Shown: piece by piece, positions 1 through 7,046 of the stretch
Position numbering within the stretch: the first letter of the stretch is position 1
Layout: every line of letters begins with the position of its first letter
Assembly (NCBI GenBank): GCA_937983475.1
Contig: CALJZV010000513.1
Coordinates: 1-8,266, forward strand
Length of the DNA stretch: 8,266 nt
Direction: 5' to 3'
DNA from: an uncultured Verrucomicrobiales bacterium
GTDB lineage: Bacteria > Verrucomicrobiota > Verrucomicrobiia > Limisphaerales > JACDHS01
Translations under genes and position numbers: made by a program
Notes under the pieces: generated by a model
The model's input: the letters and a program-made list of their open reading frames with translations, nothing else
Told to the model about the DNA's origin: nothing
Database searches by the model: none

Positions 1-1890
1 CTGTCGCGTCGGTCGGCTGCTGCACAAACGCCAGTTGCGCCGCCGCGCCGGCCGAAATGGTGAAGCTATCGCTGGTGGCCGGAGTCAGACCGCTGCTGGA
101 AGCCTGCAAGGTCTTTACGCCCACGAGATCCATGCTCAAGCCGGTAAACGTCACCTGGCCATTGGCATCCGAAATCAGCGAAGTGGTCCCGCTCAGGGTT
201 CCTGCGCCACTGGCTTTGGCGATTGAAATAGTCACCCCGGAGACACTCATGGGGTTGTTATCGTCGTCAGCCAATTGAACCGTAATGCTGCCGATGCTTT
301 GACCCGCCACGGCATTTTGAGGCTGAGTGATAAAAATCAGTTTTGTGGGCACGGACTGAATTGTGAACTGCGAGCTGGTCACCGTTAGATTTTCGCTGCT
401 GGCCTCCAAAGTTTTCACTCCTATGGCGGAGACGCTCAGATCCGTGTAAGTCACCTTGCCGGAGGAATCCGTCAGCAGCGTCTTGGTGCCATTCAGGAGC
501 CCGGTGCCGCTGAACATCGCAATGGTGATCGGCACATTCGCCGCGGCCACGGGGTCGCCTGCGCCATCGGCCAATTGAACCACCACATTGCCGATATTCT
601 GATTAACATAGGCATTCTGCGGCTGGGTGGTGAAAATCAACTGCTGAATGTCCGGGGTGATGACAATGTTCTGGGAAGTCACCGAATTGAGCCCGGAACT
701 GGTGAAAATCAAATCAATGGTGCCCAGCGTCGGATGGTAGAGGTCGGTGTAGGCCACAATGCCGCCGCTGGCGGTCAAGGTTGTGGTGCCCTGTAGCGTG
801 CCGGTGCCGGCATTGCGGGCCACGGTGACCTGGGTTGTGTTGTCGGTCGAAACCCAGTTGCCGTAGGCGTCCACGATGAGCACCACCGGCTGGTCGGGAA
901 AGGCCACATTGATAGTGGCTCGGCCGGAAGGCTGCGATTCAATCGCCAATCCCGCGGGAGCGCCCGCGTTAATGGTAATAAACGTGGAAGTCACGGTGTT
1001 GAGCGCCGGGCTGCTGGTGAAGTTCAGGTTGATGATCCCCGCGACCAAATGATGGAGGTTGGCGAAGGTCGCGATACCGCCGGAGACCGTCACCGATGTG
1101 GTGCCTTGCAACGTGCCTTCACCGGCGTTACGGACGGCGGTGATCACCGAGGTGTTGTCCGAGGTGACGAGGTTGCCGAACTGGTCGCGAATATGAATCA
1201 CCGGCTGCTGGGCGAAGTTCACGCCCGCCGTCGCCGTGAGCGAGGGCTGTGTGGCGATGGCCAACTGCGCCGCCGCCGCGTGGGAAATAACGATGCTGGT
1301 CGAGGTGGCCGAATTAAGGCCCGGACTGGTGAACAACAGGTCAATTGTCCCCGCCACCAAATGATGCAGGCCGCTGAAGGTCGCGATGCCGCCCACGGCA
1401 TTAACAACCGTGGTGCCCTGCAACGTGCCGCTGCCGGCGTTGCGCACAACCGTCACCGGCGCGGTCGTGGATATCAAATTGCCGTAGGCGTCGGTGATGC
1501 GGATGACCGGTTGCTGGGCGAAGTTCACCCCCGCCGTGGCCGTCGCGCTGGGCTGGGTCTGGATGCTTAAATTCGCCGCGGGTCCGGAGGAAATGACAAT
1601 GTTCTGCGACGTGGCCGAATTCAACCCCGGGCTGGTGAATTGCAGGTTGATGGTGCCCGACACCAAATGATGCAGGTTGGTGTACCGCACCTCGCCGTTG
1701 GTAGCGGTCAAGCTAAGGGTGCCCTGCAACGTGCCACTGCCGTCAAAGCGCGCCACAGTCACCACGCTGGTGTTGTTGTTGAACAGCCAGTTGCCCGCCG
1801 AGTCCAGGATGCGGATGATCGGTTGCTGGGTGAAGTTCACGCCCGCCGTCGCCGTCGGCGATGGCTGTTGGAAAATCTGCAGAGTAGCAG
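1..1890 (-). repeat. Tandem Ig-like (invasin/filamin-type) repeat array inside the giant gene
   Basis: Six repeats and the start of a seventh can be lined up on a conserved Asp in the DxxGN-type turn. Its codon lies at 1802-1804, 1490-1492, 1184-1186, 869-871, 566-568 and 266-268. The spacings are 312, 306, 315, 303 and 300 bp, that is 104, 102, 105, 101 and 100 residues. The first three share TATAGVNFAQQPVI near the start, GSGTLQGT or a close variant in the middle, and LHHLVAGTINL near the end. The fourth (about 653-955) is diverged but keeps GTGTLQGTTTL and LYHPTLGTIDL. Repeats five and six form a second subtype (TQPQNA...GQSIGSITVQLADD; SGAGTLSGTT; TDLSV/TGLSM followed by GVKTLEASS or GVKTLQASS). 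A seventh begins at the window edge (AQLAFVQQP). This resembles Ig-like repeats of intimin/invasin-type surface proteins. It is protein-coding repetition, not a DNA-only satellite. Confidence 0.9.
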
Positions 1891-4648
1891 GCGGCCCGGC
1901 AACCATGCCCAGGTTGCCCCAACTGGTGTTGCCCGGCGTCACCGAAAGCAGCGTGGAGGTGCCCGAATTGGTCATGAACCCGCTGACAAGCGGCGTTCCC
2001 AGCAACGGGCGGACACGGACGTTGGTCCACGTCAGCGAACACCATTGCTTGTTGCCGCCGTTGGCCTGGCTGGATTGCGTGATGGTGATGGTCAGCTTGT
2101 TGGTTTCCCGCGTGACCGCAATTGCTTCACCGAAATTAAGCGCATTAATATTTCTCGAAGAGGCATAGGAGCCGTTGGTTCCCACCGTGTGCATGAGGAC
2201 CGTCGGCGCAGGACCCGCCACGGTGTTGGTGTCGAACTCAAAGCCAGCCGGGGCATGCAGAATGATGGTGCCCGTGGTGACGTTGGTGGCATCCCCTTCA
2301 ACGTATTTCGGGCCGGTCAGCGTGGTCCAGACGCCCGGAGGAATCGCCGTGGCCGCGTTGGTGGCGGAGATGGCCTCGCCGCCTGTGGCCGGGGTCAACC
2401 CGGCATTGGCCACCGCGATCAGGAAGGTCTGCGCCGCGCTGGTGTCCACGCCGCCGTTGTCGGTGCCGCCATTGTCCCTTAGTTGCACGCTGATGGTGTT
2501 GGTTCCCACCGTTCCCGCGATGCGGAAGGTCAAGGTGCCCTGCGAATCAATTGCCGGGGATATCGCAAAAAATCCGGCGTTGGTGTTGCTGGCCAGGAAC
2601 GTCAGGAGCTGGTTGGTTTCATTGAGCGGGCCGGGCGATATGCTGGTGGCCCACCCGGTGAAGGTCAGGGTGTTGGTGGCGTCCTTGTTGACGCGGATGT
2701 TCTGCCCTTTGACGAAGCTGGGCACGTCGTTGACCGGGTTCACCGTCACCAAAAAGGTGTTCGTTTTCTTGTCAATGCCGCAGTTGGCCGTGCCGCCGGT
2801 ATCGGAGACCACCACGGAGATGGTCACCAGGCCAAACTGATTGGCCACGGGCGTGAAGTTGATGGACCCGGTGGCGTTGGGGCTGGTGTAGCTGACGCCC
2901 GGATGGGGAATGATGGACGTGTCACTGGAGGTCGCCGTGACGGTGAGCACCTGGCCGGATTCGTCGGTGCCGCCGCCGGAGCTGATGCCGCTTAAATTCA
3001 CGGTCTGCAACGTCGCGTCCTCGTTGATCGTCATGTTGGCAATCGCGTTCAGTGTCGGCGCGTCGTTCACAGCGGTCACCGTCACGCTGATGGTGGCGAC
3101 ATTGGATTCCAGACCCGCGGCATCCTTGACGGTGTAATTGCGGTTGGCGACGCCGTTGAAATGAGCCGCCGGGGTAAAGGTGACAATGCCGCTGGCGTTC
3201 ACGCTCCAATCGCCCTGGGCCGTGGAGACAAACGTCTGTCGTCCTGGCGTGCCGGTGTCCAGGTCCACGCTGCCGACGTCCAAATTATCATCCACGTCGT
3301 TGGCCACCACGTTAATGTTGACCGGGGTATCCTCGAGGGTGGAGGTGGAATCGTTGTTGGCCACCGGTGCCACGTTGGGGCCGAATACACGCACCACGTG
3401 CGTGGCAGGAGCGTTGTCCGTGGTAATTAAAGTGGTGTCAATCTGGGCCGCCTCAGTCAAGGCCACCGCGGAGTTGGTGTAACTGCCGGTCGTGGCAGGA
3501 TAAGAGGCCTGAAAAACCAGGGAGCGGGCGGAGGTGGCAGGCACATCAAAGTCATGGAACCAGGTCAAGACCTGCCCATTGATGATCGGCTCGCCGATTG
3601 GAGAGCCATTGTAGGTGACCGAGCTGCCGACGTACGTCACCGACGGGGGCAGTGTGTCCACGAAGCGATCCAGACTCAACAGGTTGGTGCTGCTGTTGGT
3701 GAGGGTCAGGGTGTAGGTGATGTTGCCTGCGGCATAGAGTTCGTTGGTGTTGGCCGTCATGCTCAACAGCATTCTGTTGTCAGCCGGCTGAATCGGCGGC
3801 AAAGCGCCGAAGTTGCCCGTGCCGGTGTGCTTGACTTGTTGGCCGGAGCTGATGTAGCCGACGGGGCTGACCGCCGTCGGGGTCTCGGTCGAGCCGACCG
3901 CGCGGAATTTGTACACGGCCACGTAATGGGAGTCCGCCGTGCTGGGAATGGCGCTGCTGGGAATATAAAGCTTGTTGGTGTGCGATCCGGCATTGGGCCC
4001 GGTGAAGGTGATGACCGATTCGACCAATTTATAGGCGTCCGAACGCCAGTTGGCGTAGGCCGCCGGAGTGAACGACATGATTTTGGTGGAGCCAATGACG
4101 CCGGTGTCGCCGTCCACGGTGATGGTCACGATGCCGCCGAGCACGGGCGGATCGGGGCCGTACACCACGGTGTTCACCTTGTTGGCGTTGGCGGCAATGG
4201 TTTCCGCCACCGAGCGGATGGTGAAGCCGACGTTGGTCAGCAGCACCCCGCCGTAGGAGGGATGGCCATGATACACCTTGATGGCGTGGCTTTGGGCCTG
4301 CGCCACCGCGCCGGTTGCGGTCAAATAAAAGAACGCGGGCCTGGTTTCGCCCACGGCGAGGTTGCCCAGTTTGTAATCGCCGTTCTCATTGGCGGCCAAA
4401 TTAATGGATCCGCCGGTGAAGGAATCCATCCTCACCCACACGTTGGAGTAATTGATGCCGTCGTTGTTGTTGATGAGGTACGAGGCGTAGGCCGAGTTGA
4501 GCACCGGCGTCTTGGCGGTATCAATGTAAAACACATTGGTGGCCGAGGTGCGGGAGACGTCAACAGCCATGGCCTGCTGGACGGCGCATACTGACAACAG
4601 CAGGAGGGCCAACAGGGAACGAATAAATCGGTTCGTTTGGTATTTCAT
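1..4648 (-). CDS. Giant secreted Ig-like/cadherin-like repeat protein, N-terminal 1549 residues (runs off left edge)
   Basis: The minus strand reads through without a stop from ATG at 4648 to base 1, so the C-terminus and any anchor lie outside the window. Residues 1-28 form a Sec signal peptide (basic MKYQTNRFIR, hydrophobic LLALLLLSV, probable cleavage AMA|VD). Residues 30-290 match no family I recognise. About 293-410 resembles DUF11 (LYAAGNITYTLTLTNSS, then DTLPPSVTYVGSSV). Three cadherin-like domains follow: about 427-525 (APVANNDSTSTLEDTPVNI), 530-637 (VNDAPTLNAIANMTINEDA) and 643-745 (VNDVPSF). The VNDAP/VNDVP linkers are typical of large bacterial adhesins. About 748-920 is an unassigned beta-rich stretch. 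From about 920 an array of Ig-like repeats of 100-105 residues continues to the edge. Composition is Thr/Asn/Ser/Gly-rich with very few Cys. The role is inferred as a cell-surface or exported adhesin or matrix protein. No catalytic domain is visible. No Shine-Dalgarno precedes the start; the signal peptide fixes it. Confidence 0.9.
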   Translation of the reverse strand, partial: MKYQTNRFIRSLLALLLLSVCAVQQAMAVDVSRTSATNVFYIDTAKTPVLNSAYASYLINNNDGINYSNVWVRMDSFTGGSINLAANENGDYKLGNLAVGETRPAFFYLTATGAVAQAQSHAIKVYHGHPSYGGVLLTNVGFTIRSVAETIAANANKVNTVVYGPDPPVLGGIVTITVDGDTGVIGSTKIMSFTPAAYANWRSDAYKLVESVITFTGPNAGSHTNKLYIPSSAIPSTADSHYVAVYKFRAVGSTETPTAVSPVGYISSGQQVKHTGTGNFGALPPIQPADNRMLLSMTANTNELYAAGNITYTLTLTNSSTNLLSLDRFVDTLPPSVTYVGSSVTYNGSPIGEPIINGQVLTWFHDFDVPATSARSLVFQASYPATTGSYTNSAVALTEAAQIDTTLITTDNAPATHVVRVFGPNVAPVANNDSTSTLEDTPVNINVVANDVDDNLDVGSVDLDTGTPGRQTFVSTAQGDWSVNASGIVTFTPAAHFNGVANRNYTVKDAAGLESNVATISVTVTAVNDAPTLNAIANMTINEDATLQTVNLSGISSGGGTDESGQVLTVTATSSDTSIIPHPGVSYTSPNATGSINFTPVANQFGLVTISVVVSDTGGTANCGIDKKTNTFLVTVNPVNDVPSFVKGQNIRVNKDATNTLTFTGWATSISPGPLNETNQLLTFLASNTNAGFFAISPAIDSQGTLTFRIAGTVGTNTISVQLRDNGGTDNGGVDTSAAQTFLIAVANAGLTPATGGEAISATNAATAIPPGVWTTLTGPKYVEGDATNVTTGTIILHAPAGFEFDTNTVAGPAPTVLMHTVGTNGSYASSRNINALNFGEAIAVTRETNKLTITITQSSQANGGNKQWCSLTWTNVRVRPLLGTPLVSGFMTNSGTSTLLSVTPGNTSWGNLGMVAGPPATLQIFQQPSPTATAGVNFTQQPIIRILDSAGNWLFNNNTSVVTVARFDGSGTLQGTLSLTATNGEVRYTNLHHLVSGTINLQFTSPGLNSATSQNIVISSGPAANLSIQTQPSATATAGVNFAQQPVIRITDAYGNLISTTAPVTVVRNAGSGTLQGTTVVNAVGGIATFSGLHHLVAGTIDLLFTSPGLNSATSTSIVISHAAAAQLAIATQPSLTATAGVNFAQQPVIHIRDQFGNLVTSDNTSVITAVRNAGEGTLQGTTSVTVSGGIATFANLHHLVAGIINLNFTSSPALNTVTSTFITINAGAPAGLAIESQPSGRATINVAFPDQPVVLIVDAYGNWVSTDNTTQVTVARNAGTGTLQGTTTLTASGGIVAYTDLYHPTLGTIDLIFTSSGLNSVTSQNIVITPDIQQLIFTTQPQNAYVNQNIGNVVVQLADGAGDPVAAANVPITIAMFSGTGLLNGTKTLLTDSSGKVTYTDLSVSAIGVKTLEASSENLTVTSSQFTIQSVPTKLIFITQPQNAVAGQSIGSITVQLADDDNNPMSVSGVTISIAKASGAGTLSGTTSLISDANGQVTFTGLSMDLVGVKTLQASSSGLTPATSDSFTISAGAAAQLAFVQQPTDAT

Positions 4649-5063
4649 GGGTTTTAGCGGGTTAATCAGGTCAACAGGATGAGGTGGCGCAGGAAAAGAC
4701 ATGGAGGCTAAGCAACTGACCGGTTTAGTTGTGCAAAAGGCTCAGGAAATTGATTCAGGATGGTGAAAGCGGTTTCCATTTTTAAAAGCACCTTTTGCGA
4801 AAATTTCGGTCATCTTAAAAAACTGTCAGGAATAAGCAATGTCATTTTTAAGTTTTTCCCCTATCAACAGGAGCGGATCACGGCAGCTTAGCAATAACGC
4901 AAGATTCTTATTTATAAGTGTTTATAAAAGTTATATACCCCGATTTTCCCTTGAAAAACCGGCCTCCGTCCTAAATGTTTTTCCCGTTGATTCAACAAAA
5001 ATCCACAGACACAGGTTTGCAAAAATGAAGTGTCAAAGCGGGCGTCATCGCTACCCTTGCTCC
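4649..5063. promoter_or_regulatory. AT-rich divergent intergenic region
   Basis: This gap of about 415 bp separates the divergent starts of the giant gene and the amidase and is clearly AT-richer than the genes around it. It must contain both promoters. For the giant gene a weak sigma70-like pair can be read on the minus strand, with TTGCTT near 4837 and TAAGAT near 4814, but the -35 match is poor. On the plus strand there are TATA-like hexamers around 4923-4937 without a convincing -35 partner. A perfect 8-bp inverted repeat, GCAAAAGG (4733-4740) and CCTTTTGC (4791-4798), is separated by 50 bp. I see no RNA gene or terminator here. The plus-strand reading frame from 4839 continues into the amidase, but the stretch before 5064 does not look coding. 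Confidence 0.55.
4911..4937 (+). promoter_or_regulatory. Three helically phased TTTATAA-like elements
   Basis: TTTATAAGTG (4911-4920), TTTATAAAAG (4921-4930) and TTATATA (4931-4937) start exactly 10 bp apart. They lie about 130-150 bp ahead of the amidase start and about 265 bp ahead of the giant-gene start. The left edge also forms a small dyad, CTTAT at 4907-4911 and ATAAG at 4914-4918. One-turn spacing of A/T tracts is compatible with a curved or easily melted promoter segment, or with cooperative binding of a regulator. The function is inference; only the spacing is seen. Confidence 0.35.
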
Positions 5064-5858
5064 ATGCGCGTCGTTGCCGTTCAATTCGACATCGCCTGGG
5101 AAACCAAGCCGGACAATTTTCAGGCCGTCCGCCGGCTCCTGGCTGCGGCCCCGCCGGAACGCGGCTCGCTGGTCGTGCTGCCGGAGATGTTCGCCACCGG
5201 CTTCAGCATGAACGGCGAGGCCATCGCCGAAAATCCCGGAGGACCCACCGAGCAGTTTTTGGCCGCCACCGCGCAGGAGTGGGGCGTTCATTTGATTGGT
5301 GGCGCGGCGATGCGGGGACGGGACGGGCGGCTCCGAAACAAGGCGCTGGTTTTCTCGCCAGAAGGCAAGCTCGCCGCCTATTACGCCAAGAGACGGCCGT
5401 TCACCCCCGGCGGCGAACACCAGCATTACACTGCGGGGAAACGCGCGGCGGCGTTCCGATGGGGCGAAGTCACCGTGTCGCCGCTCATCTGCTACGATCT
5501 GCGGTTTCCGGAATTGTTCCGCGAGGCGGCGGCCACTTTCCGGCCGGAACTCTTCGCGGTGATCGCGAGCTTTCCCGCCAAACGGGCCAGTCATTGGATC
5601 CGCCTGCTCCAGGCGCGCGCCATCGAAAACCAGGCCTATGTCGTGGGCGTCAACCGAGTTGGGACGGATCCGTTCTACGCCTACAACGGGCATTCGGTGA
5701 TCGTGGACCCGCACGGGGACATTCTGGCCGATGCCGGCGAGTCCGAGGGCTGCGTTTCCGCAGCGCTGGACCTGGACATGCTGCGGCAGTATCGCAAGGG
5801 GTTGCCGTTCCTCGAAGAGTTGAAACCAAATCGTCCTGCAACCGAACGCACGGACTGA
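5064..5858 (+). CDS. Nitrilase-superfamily amidase, omega-amidase (YafV/NIT2)-like
   Basis: The predicted 264-residue cytosolic enzyme belongs to the carbon-nitrogen hydrolase family, and its length is usual for single-domain members. The triad is intact: Glu41 in VVLPEMF, Lys109 in YAKRRPF and Cys143 in ICYDLRFPE. Glu118 in GGEHQHY matches the additional conserved glutamate of the family. The pattern of LPEMFATGFSM, the FTPGGEHQHYTAG segment and ICYDLRFPELFR is that of omega-amidases such as E. coli YafV and mammalian NIT2, which hydrolyse 2-oxoglutaramate or 2-oxosuccinamate to the oxo-acid and ammonia. The exact substrate is inferred. The ATG at 5064 was chosen because MRVVAVQFDI is the canonical family N-terminus. 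The frame stays open back to 4839, but the extra 75 residues are low-complexity translation of AT-rich intergenic DNA. No Shine-Dalgarno is visible. No methionine-salvage or transaminase gene lies beside it in the window. It ends 22 bp from the convergent regulator. Confidence 0.9.
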   Translation: MRVVAVQFDIAWETKPDNFQAVRRLLAAAPPERGSLVVLPEMFATGFSMNGEAIAENPGGPTEQFLAATAQEWGVHLIGGAAMRGRDGRLRNKALVFSPEGKLAAYYAKRRPFTPGGEHQHYTAGKRAAAFRWGEVTVSPLICYDLRFPELFREAAATFRPELFAVIASFPAKRASHWIRLLQARAIENQAYVVGVNRVGTDPFYAYNGHSVIVDPHGDILADAGESEGCVSAALDLDMLRQYRKGLPFLEELKPNRPATERTD

Positions 5859-5880
5859 AACGCCCCGCGAGGCCTGTTAT

Positions 5881-6822
5881 TTAATTGCGAATGTCCATGG
5901 CCGCCTGGGCATCGGCGCCCGCGATGGCCAACCCGGCTTTGCGGCAAAGGGAAACAAAGGTTTCCTCCGCCAAATTGAGGCGGCGTCCCGCGCGGTGCAG
6001 GATGCCCCAGGTGCGCTTGAGCTTGCGGCGGCCCAGAGGCAACGAAACCAATGATTTTTCGCGAAGCTCTCCCGCGGCAATCCACGGCGCGAGAATGCTC
6101 ACGCCCAGACCCAGTTTCACCAGTTCCTTGGTCGCCTCCATGCTGCCCACTTCGATCACGGTATTGAGCACCATGCGTTCCTCGCGAAAGTATTCCTCCA
6201 CCATGCGGAACGTATAACTGGCCTTGTTGTAGAGAATGTATTTCTGCCGGGGAATCTCCTCGCGCACCACTCGCGCCTGCAAAGCCCACGGGTGGGTCGG
6301 CGCGGCCAAAAAGGCCAGTTCGTCCGTGAAAAGAGTCACAAATTCAACCTGCTCCGAGGCCTTGGGCATGAGACCCAGCGCCAGGTCAATCTGGTTGTCC
6401 TGAAGTAGCTCGATCATTTCAGGCGTGTCGCCCGGCTCGATGCTGATGAGGCATTCGGCAAACTCCTCCCGAAGCTGTCCCAGCACCGTTGGCAAAATGA
6501 ACTGGCAGGCTGTGGAGCTGGCGCCAATGCGCAGCCGGGAGCGCCCCCACTTGCCCAACTGCGCCAGCGAAGCCCGGGCCGCATCCATTTCCCGGAGAAT
6601 TTTTTCCGCGTGACCCAGGAACTGCTCCCCGGCAGCGGTCAGGGAAATCTTTTTGCCCACCCTGTCCAAAAGGCGACACCCCACCTCCTCCTCCAGCGCC
6701 TTCATGGAATGGCTGACGGCGGACTGCGATAGAAACAGCTCCTTGGCGGCCAGCGTGAAGCTTCCGGTCTGCGCCAGCGCGACAAAAGCCCGCAATTGCC
6801 TGCTATCAAGAGGCGCTTTCAT
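5881..6822 (-). CDS. LysR-type transcriptional regulator
   Basis: A 313-residue protein of standard LysR-family length. Residues 1-65 form the winged helix-turn-helix: LRAFVALAQTGSFTLAAKEL, then SQSAVSHSMKALEEEVGCRL, then ISLTAAGE. The linker helix follows at about 66-92 (QFLGHAEKILREMDAARASL). The periplasmic-binding-protein-like effector domain runs from about 96 to 300 (RLRIGASSTACQFILPTVL; QDNQIDLALGL; VKLGLGVSILAPW). The effector domain reads like the CysL/YeiE/CbbR branch, but the inducer cannot be named from sequence. LysR regulators often control a divergent neighbour, yet none is present here. On one side it converges with the amidase, 22 bp between stops, and on the other only a terminator and a gene remnant follow. 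The start is supported by the complete HTH. There is no Shine-Dalgarno. A 7-codon minus-strand frame (6839-6819) overlaps the start as ATGA. Confidence 0.93.
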   Translation of the reverse strand: MKAPLDSRQLRAFVALAQTGSFTLAAKELFLSQSAVSHSMKALEEEVGCRLLDRVGKKISLTAAGEQFLGHAEKILREMDAARASLAQLGKWGRSRLRIGASSTACQFILPTVLGQLREEFAECLISIEPGDTPEMIELLQDNQIDLALGLMPKASEQVEFVTLFTDELAFLAAPTHPWALQARVVREEIPRQKYILYNKASYTFRMVEEYFREERMVLNTVIEVGSMEATKELVKLGLGVSILAPWIAAGELREKSLVSLPLGRRKLKRTWGILHRAGRRLNLAEETFVSLCRKAGLAIAGADAQAAMDIRN

Positions 6823-6870
6823 TCGTTAAACGTATTCATGTTGTTTGGCTGAACCGCACTCTGAATTCGC

Positions 6871-6898
6871 GTTGCAGGATCTGATCATGACCCGCAAC
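6871..6898. promoter_or_regulatory. Candidate operator: imperfect 28-bp dyad upstream of the LysR gene
   Basis: GTTGC (6871-6875) pairs with GCAAC (6894-6898). The palindrome TGATCA (6882-6887) has exactly the same centre, between 6884 and 6885. By hand, 10 of 14 symmetric base pairs match. The dyad lies 49-76 bp upstream of the regulator's ATG, a usual place for LysR-family autoregulatory binding sites. Binding by this regulator is inferred. Confidence 0.45.
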
Positions 6899-6985
6899 CG
6901 CGCAGCAGCGACACCTTTAGCAAAATGAAAGCCAACCGACTTGGCAGGGTCAGGTCTATGGTCTTTCCATGCGGAATGCTCTCGG

Positions 6986-7026
6986 AAAAACAAAAGCCCC
7001 TTTCAGCCGGTGGGCCAAAAGGGGCT
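6986..7026 (-). terminator. Intrinsic terminator of the minus-strand surface-protein operon
   Basis: A perfect 9-bp stem, AGCCCCTTT (6995-7003) with AAAGGGGCT (7018-7026), encloses a 14-base loop that can itself form a small GCC/GGC hairpin. Read on the minus strand the stem is followed directly by TTTTGTTTTT (6995-6986), the U-tract expected of a rho-independent terminator. It lies about 20 bp after the stop of the LamG remnant, so it probably ended that gene originally and now ends the PEP-CTERM operon. Confidence 0.85.
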
Positions 7027-7046
7027 CGGACCAACCTTGAGGAGGA

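Noticed and set aside
1..1890. CRISPR-like regular repetition
   Set aside because: Spacing is about 300-315 bp, the repeats are degenerate and fully coding, and no short identical repeat-spacer pattern exists.
1640..2482. 280-residue plus-strand open frame, and similar ones at 1049-1570, 2175-2840 and 2483-2995
   Set aside because: All are antisense shadows of the giant gene, and their repetitive look only mirrors the coding repeats on the other strand.
3554..4594. 346-residue plus-strand open frame
   Set aside because: It is antisense to the giant gene, whose frame has a signal peptide and recognisable domains. The plus-strand product is rich in His, Arg, Gly and Val with no domain, as expected from GC-biased antisense translation.
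4586..4594. Possible lipobox (LSVC) in the giant protein's signal peptide
   Set aside because: Val at the -1 position is unusual for a lipobox, and a good signal peptidase I site (AMA) follows seven residues later.
4839..5063. Upstream extension of the amidase to an ATG at 4839, or to ATG at 5025
   Set aside because: The region is AT-rich, the encoded residues resemble no family N-terminus, and MRVVAVQFDI at 5064 is the normal start of this family.
5030..5884. 284-residue plus-strand frame, and the minus-strand frame at 4992-5714, over the amidase
   Set aside because: Their products are Arg/Gly-rich without motifs, while the frame from 5064 carries an intact catalytic triad.
5681..6289. 202-residue minus-strand frame across the convergent gene ends
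   Set aside because: It overlaps both the LysR gene in another frame and the end of the amidase, and has no recognisable domain.
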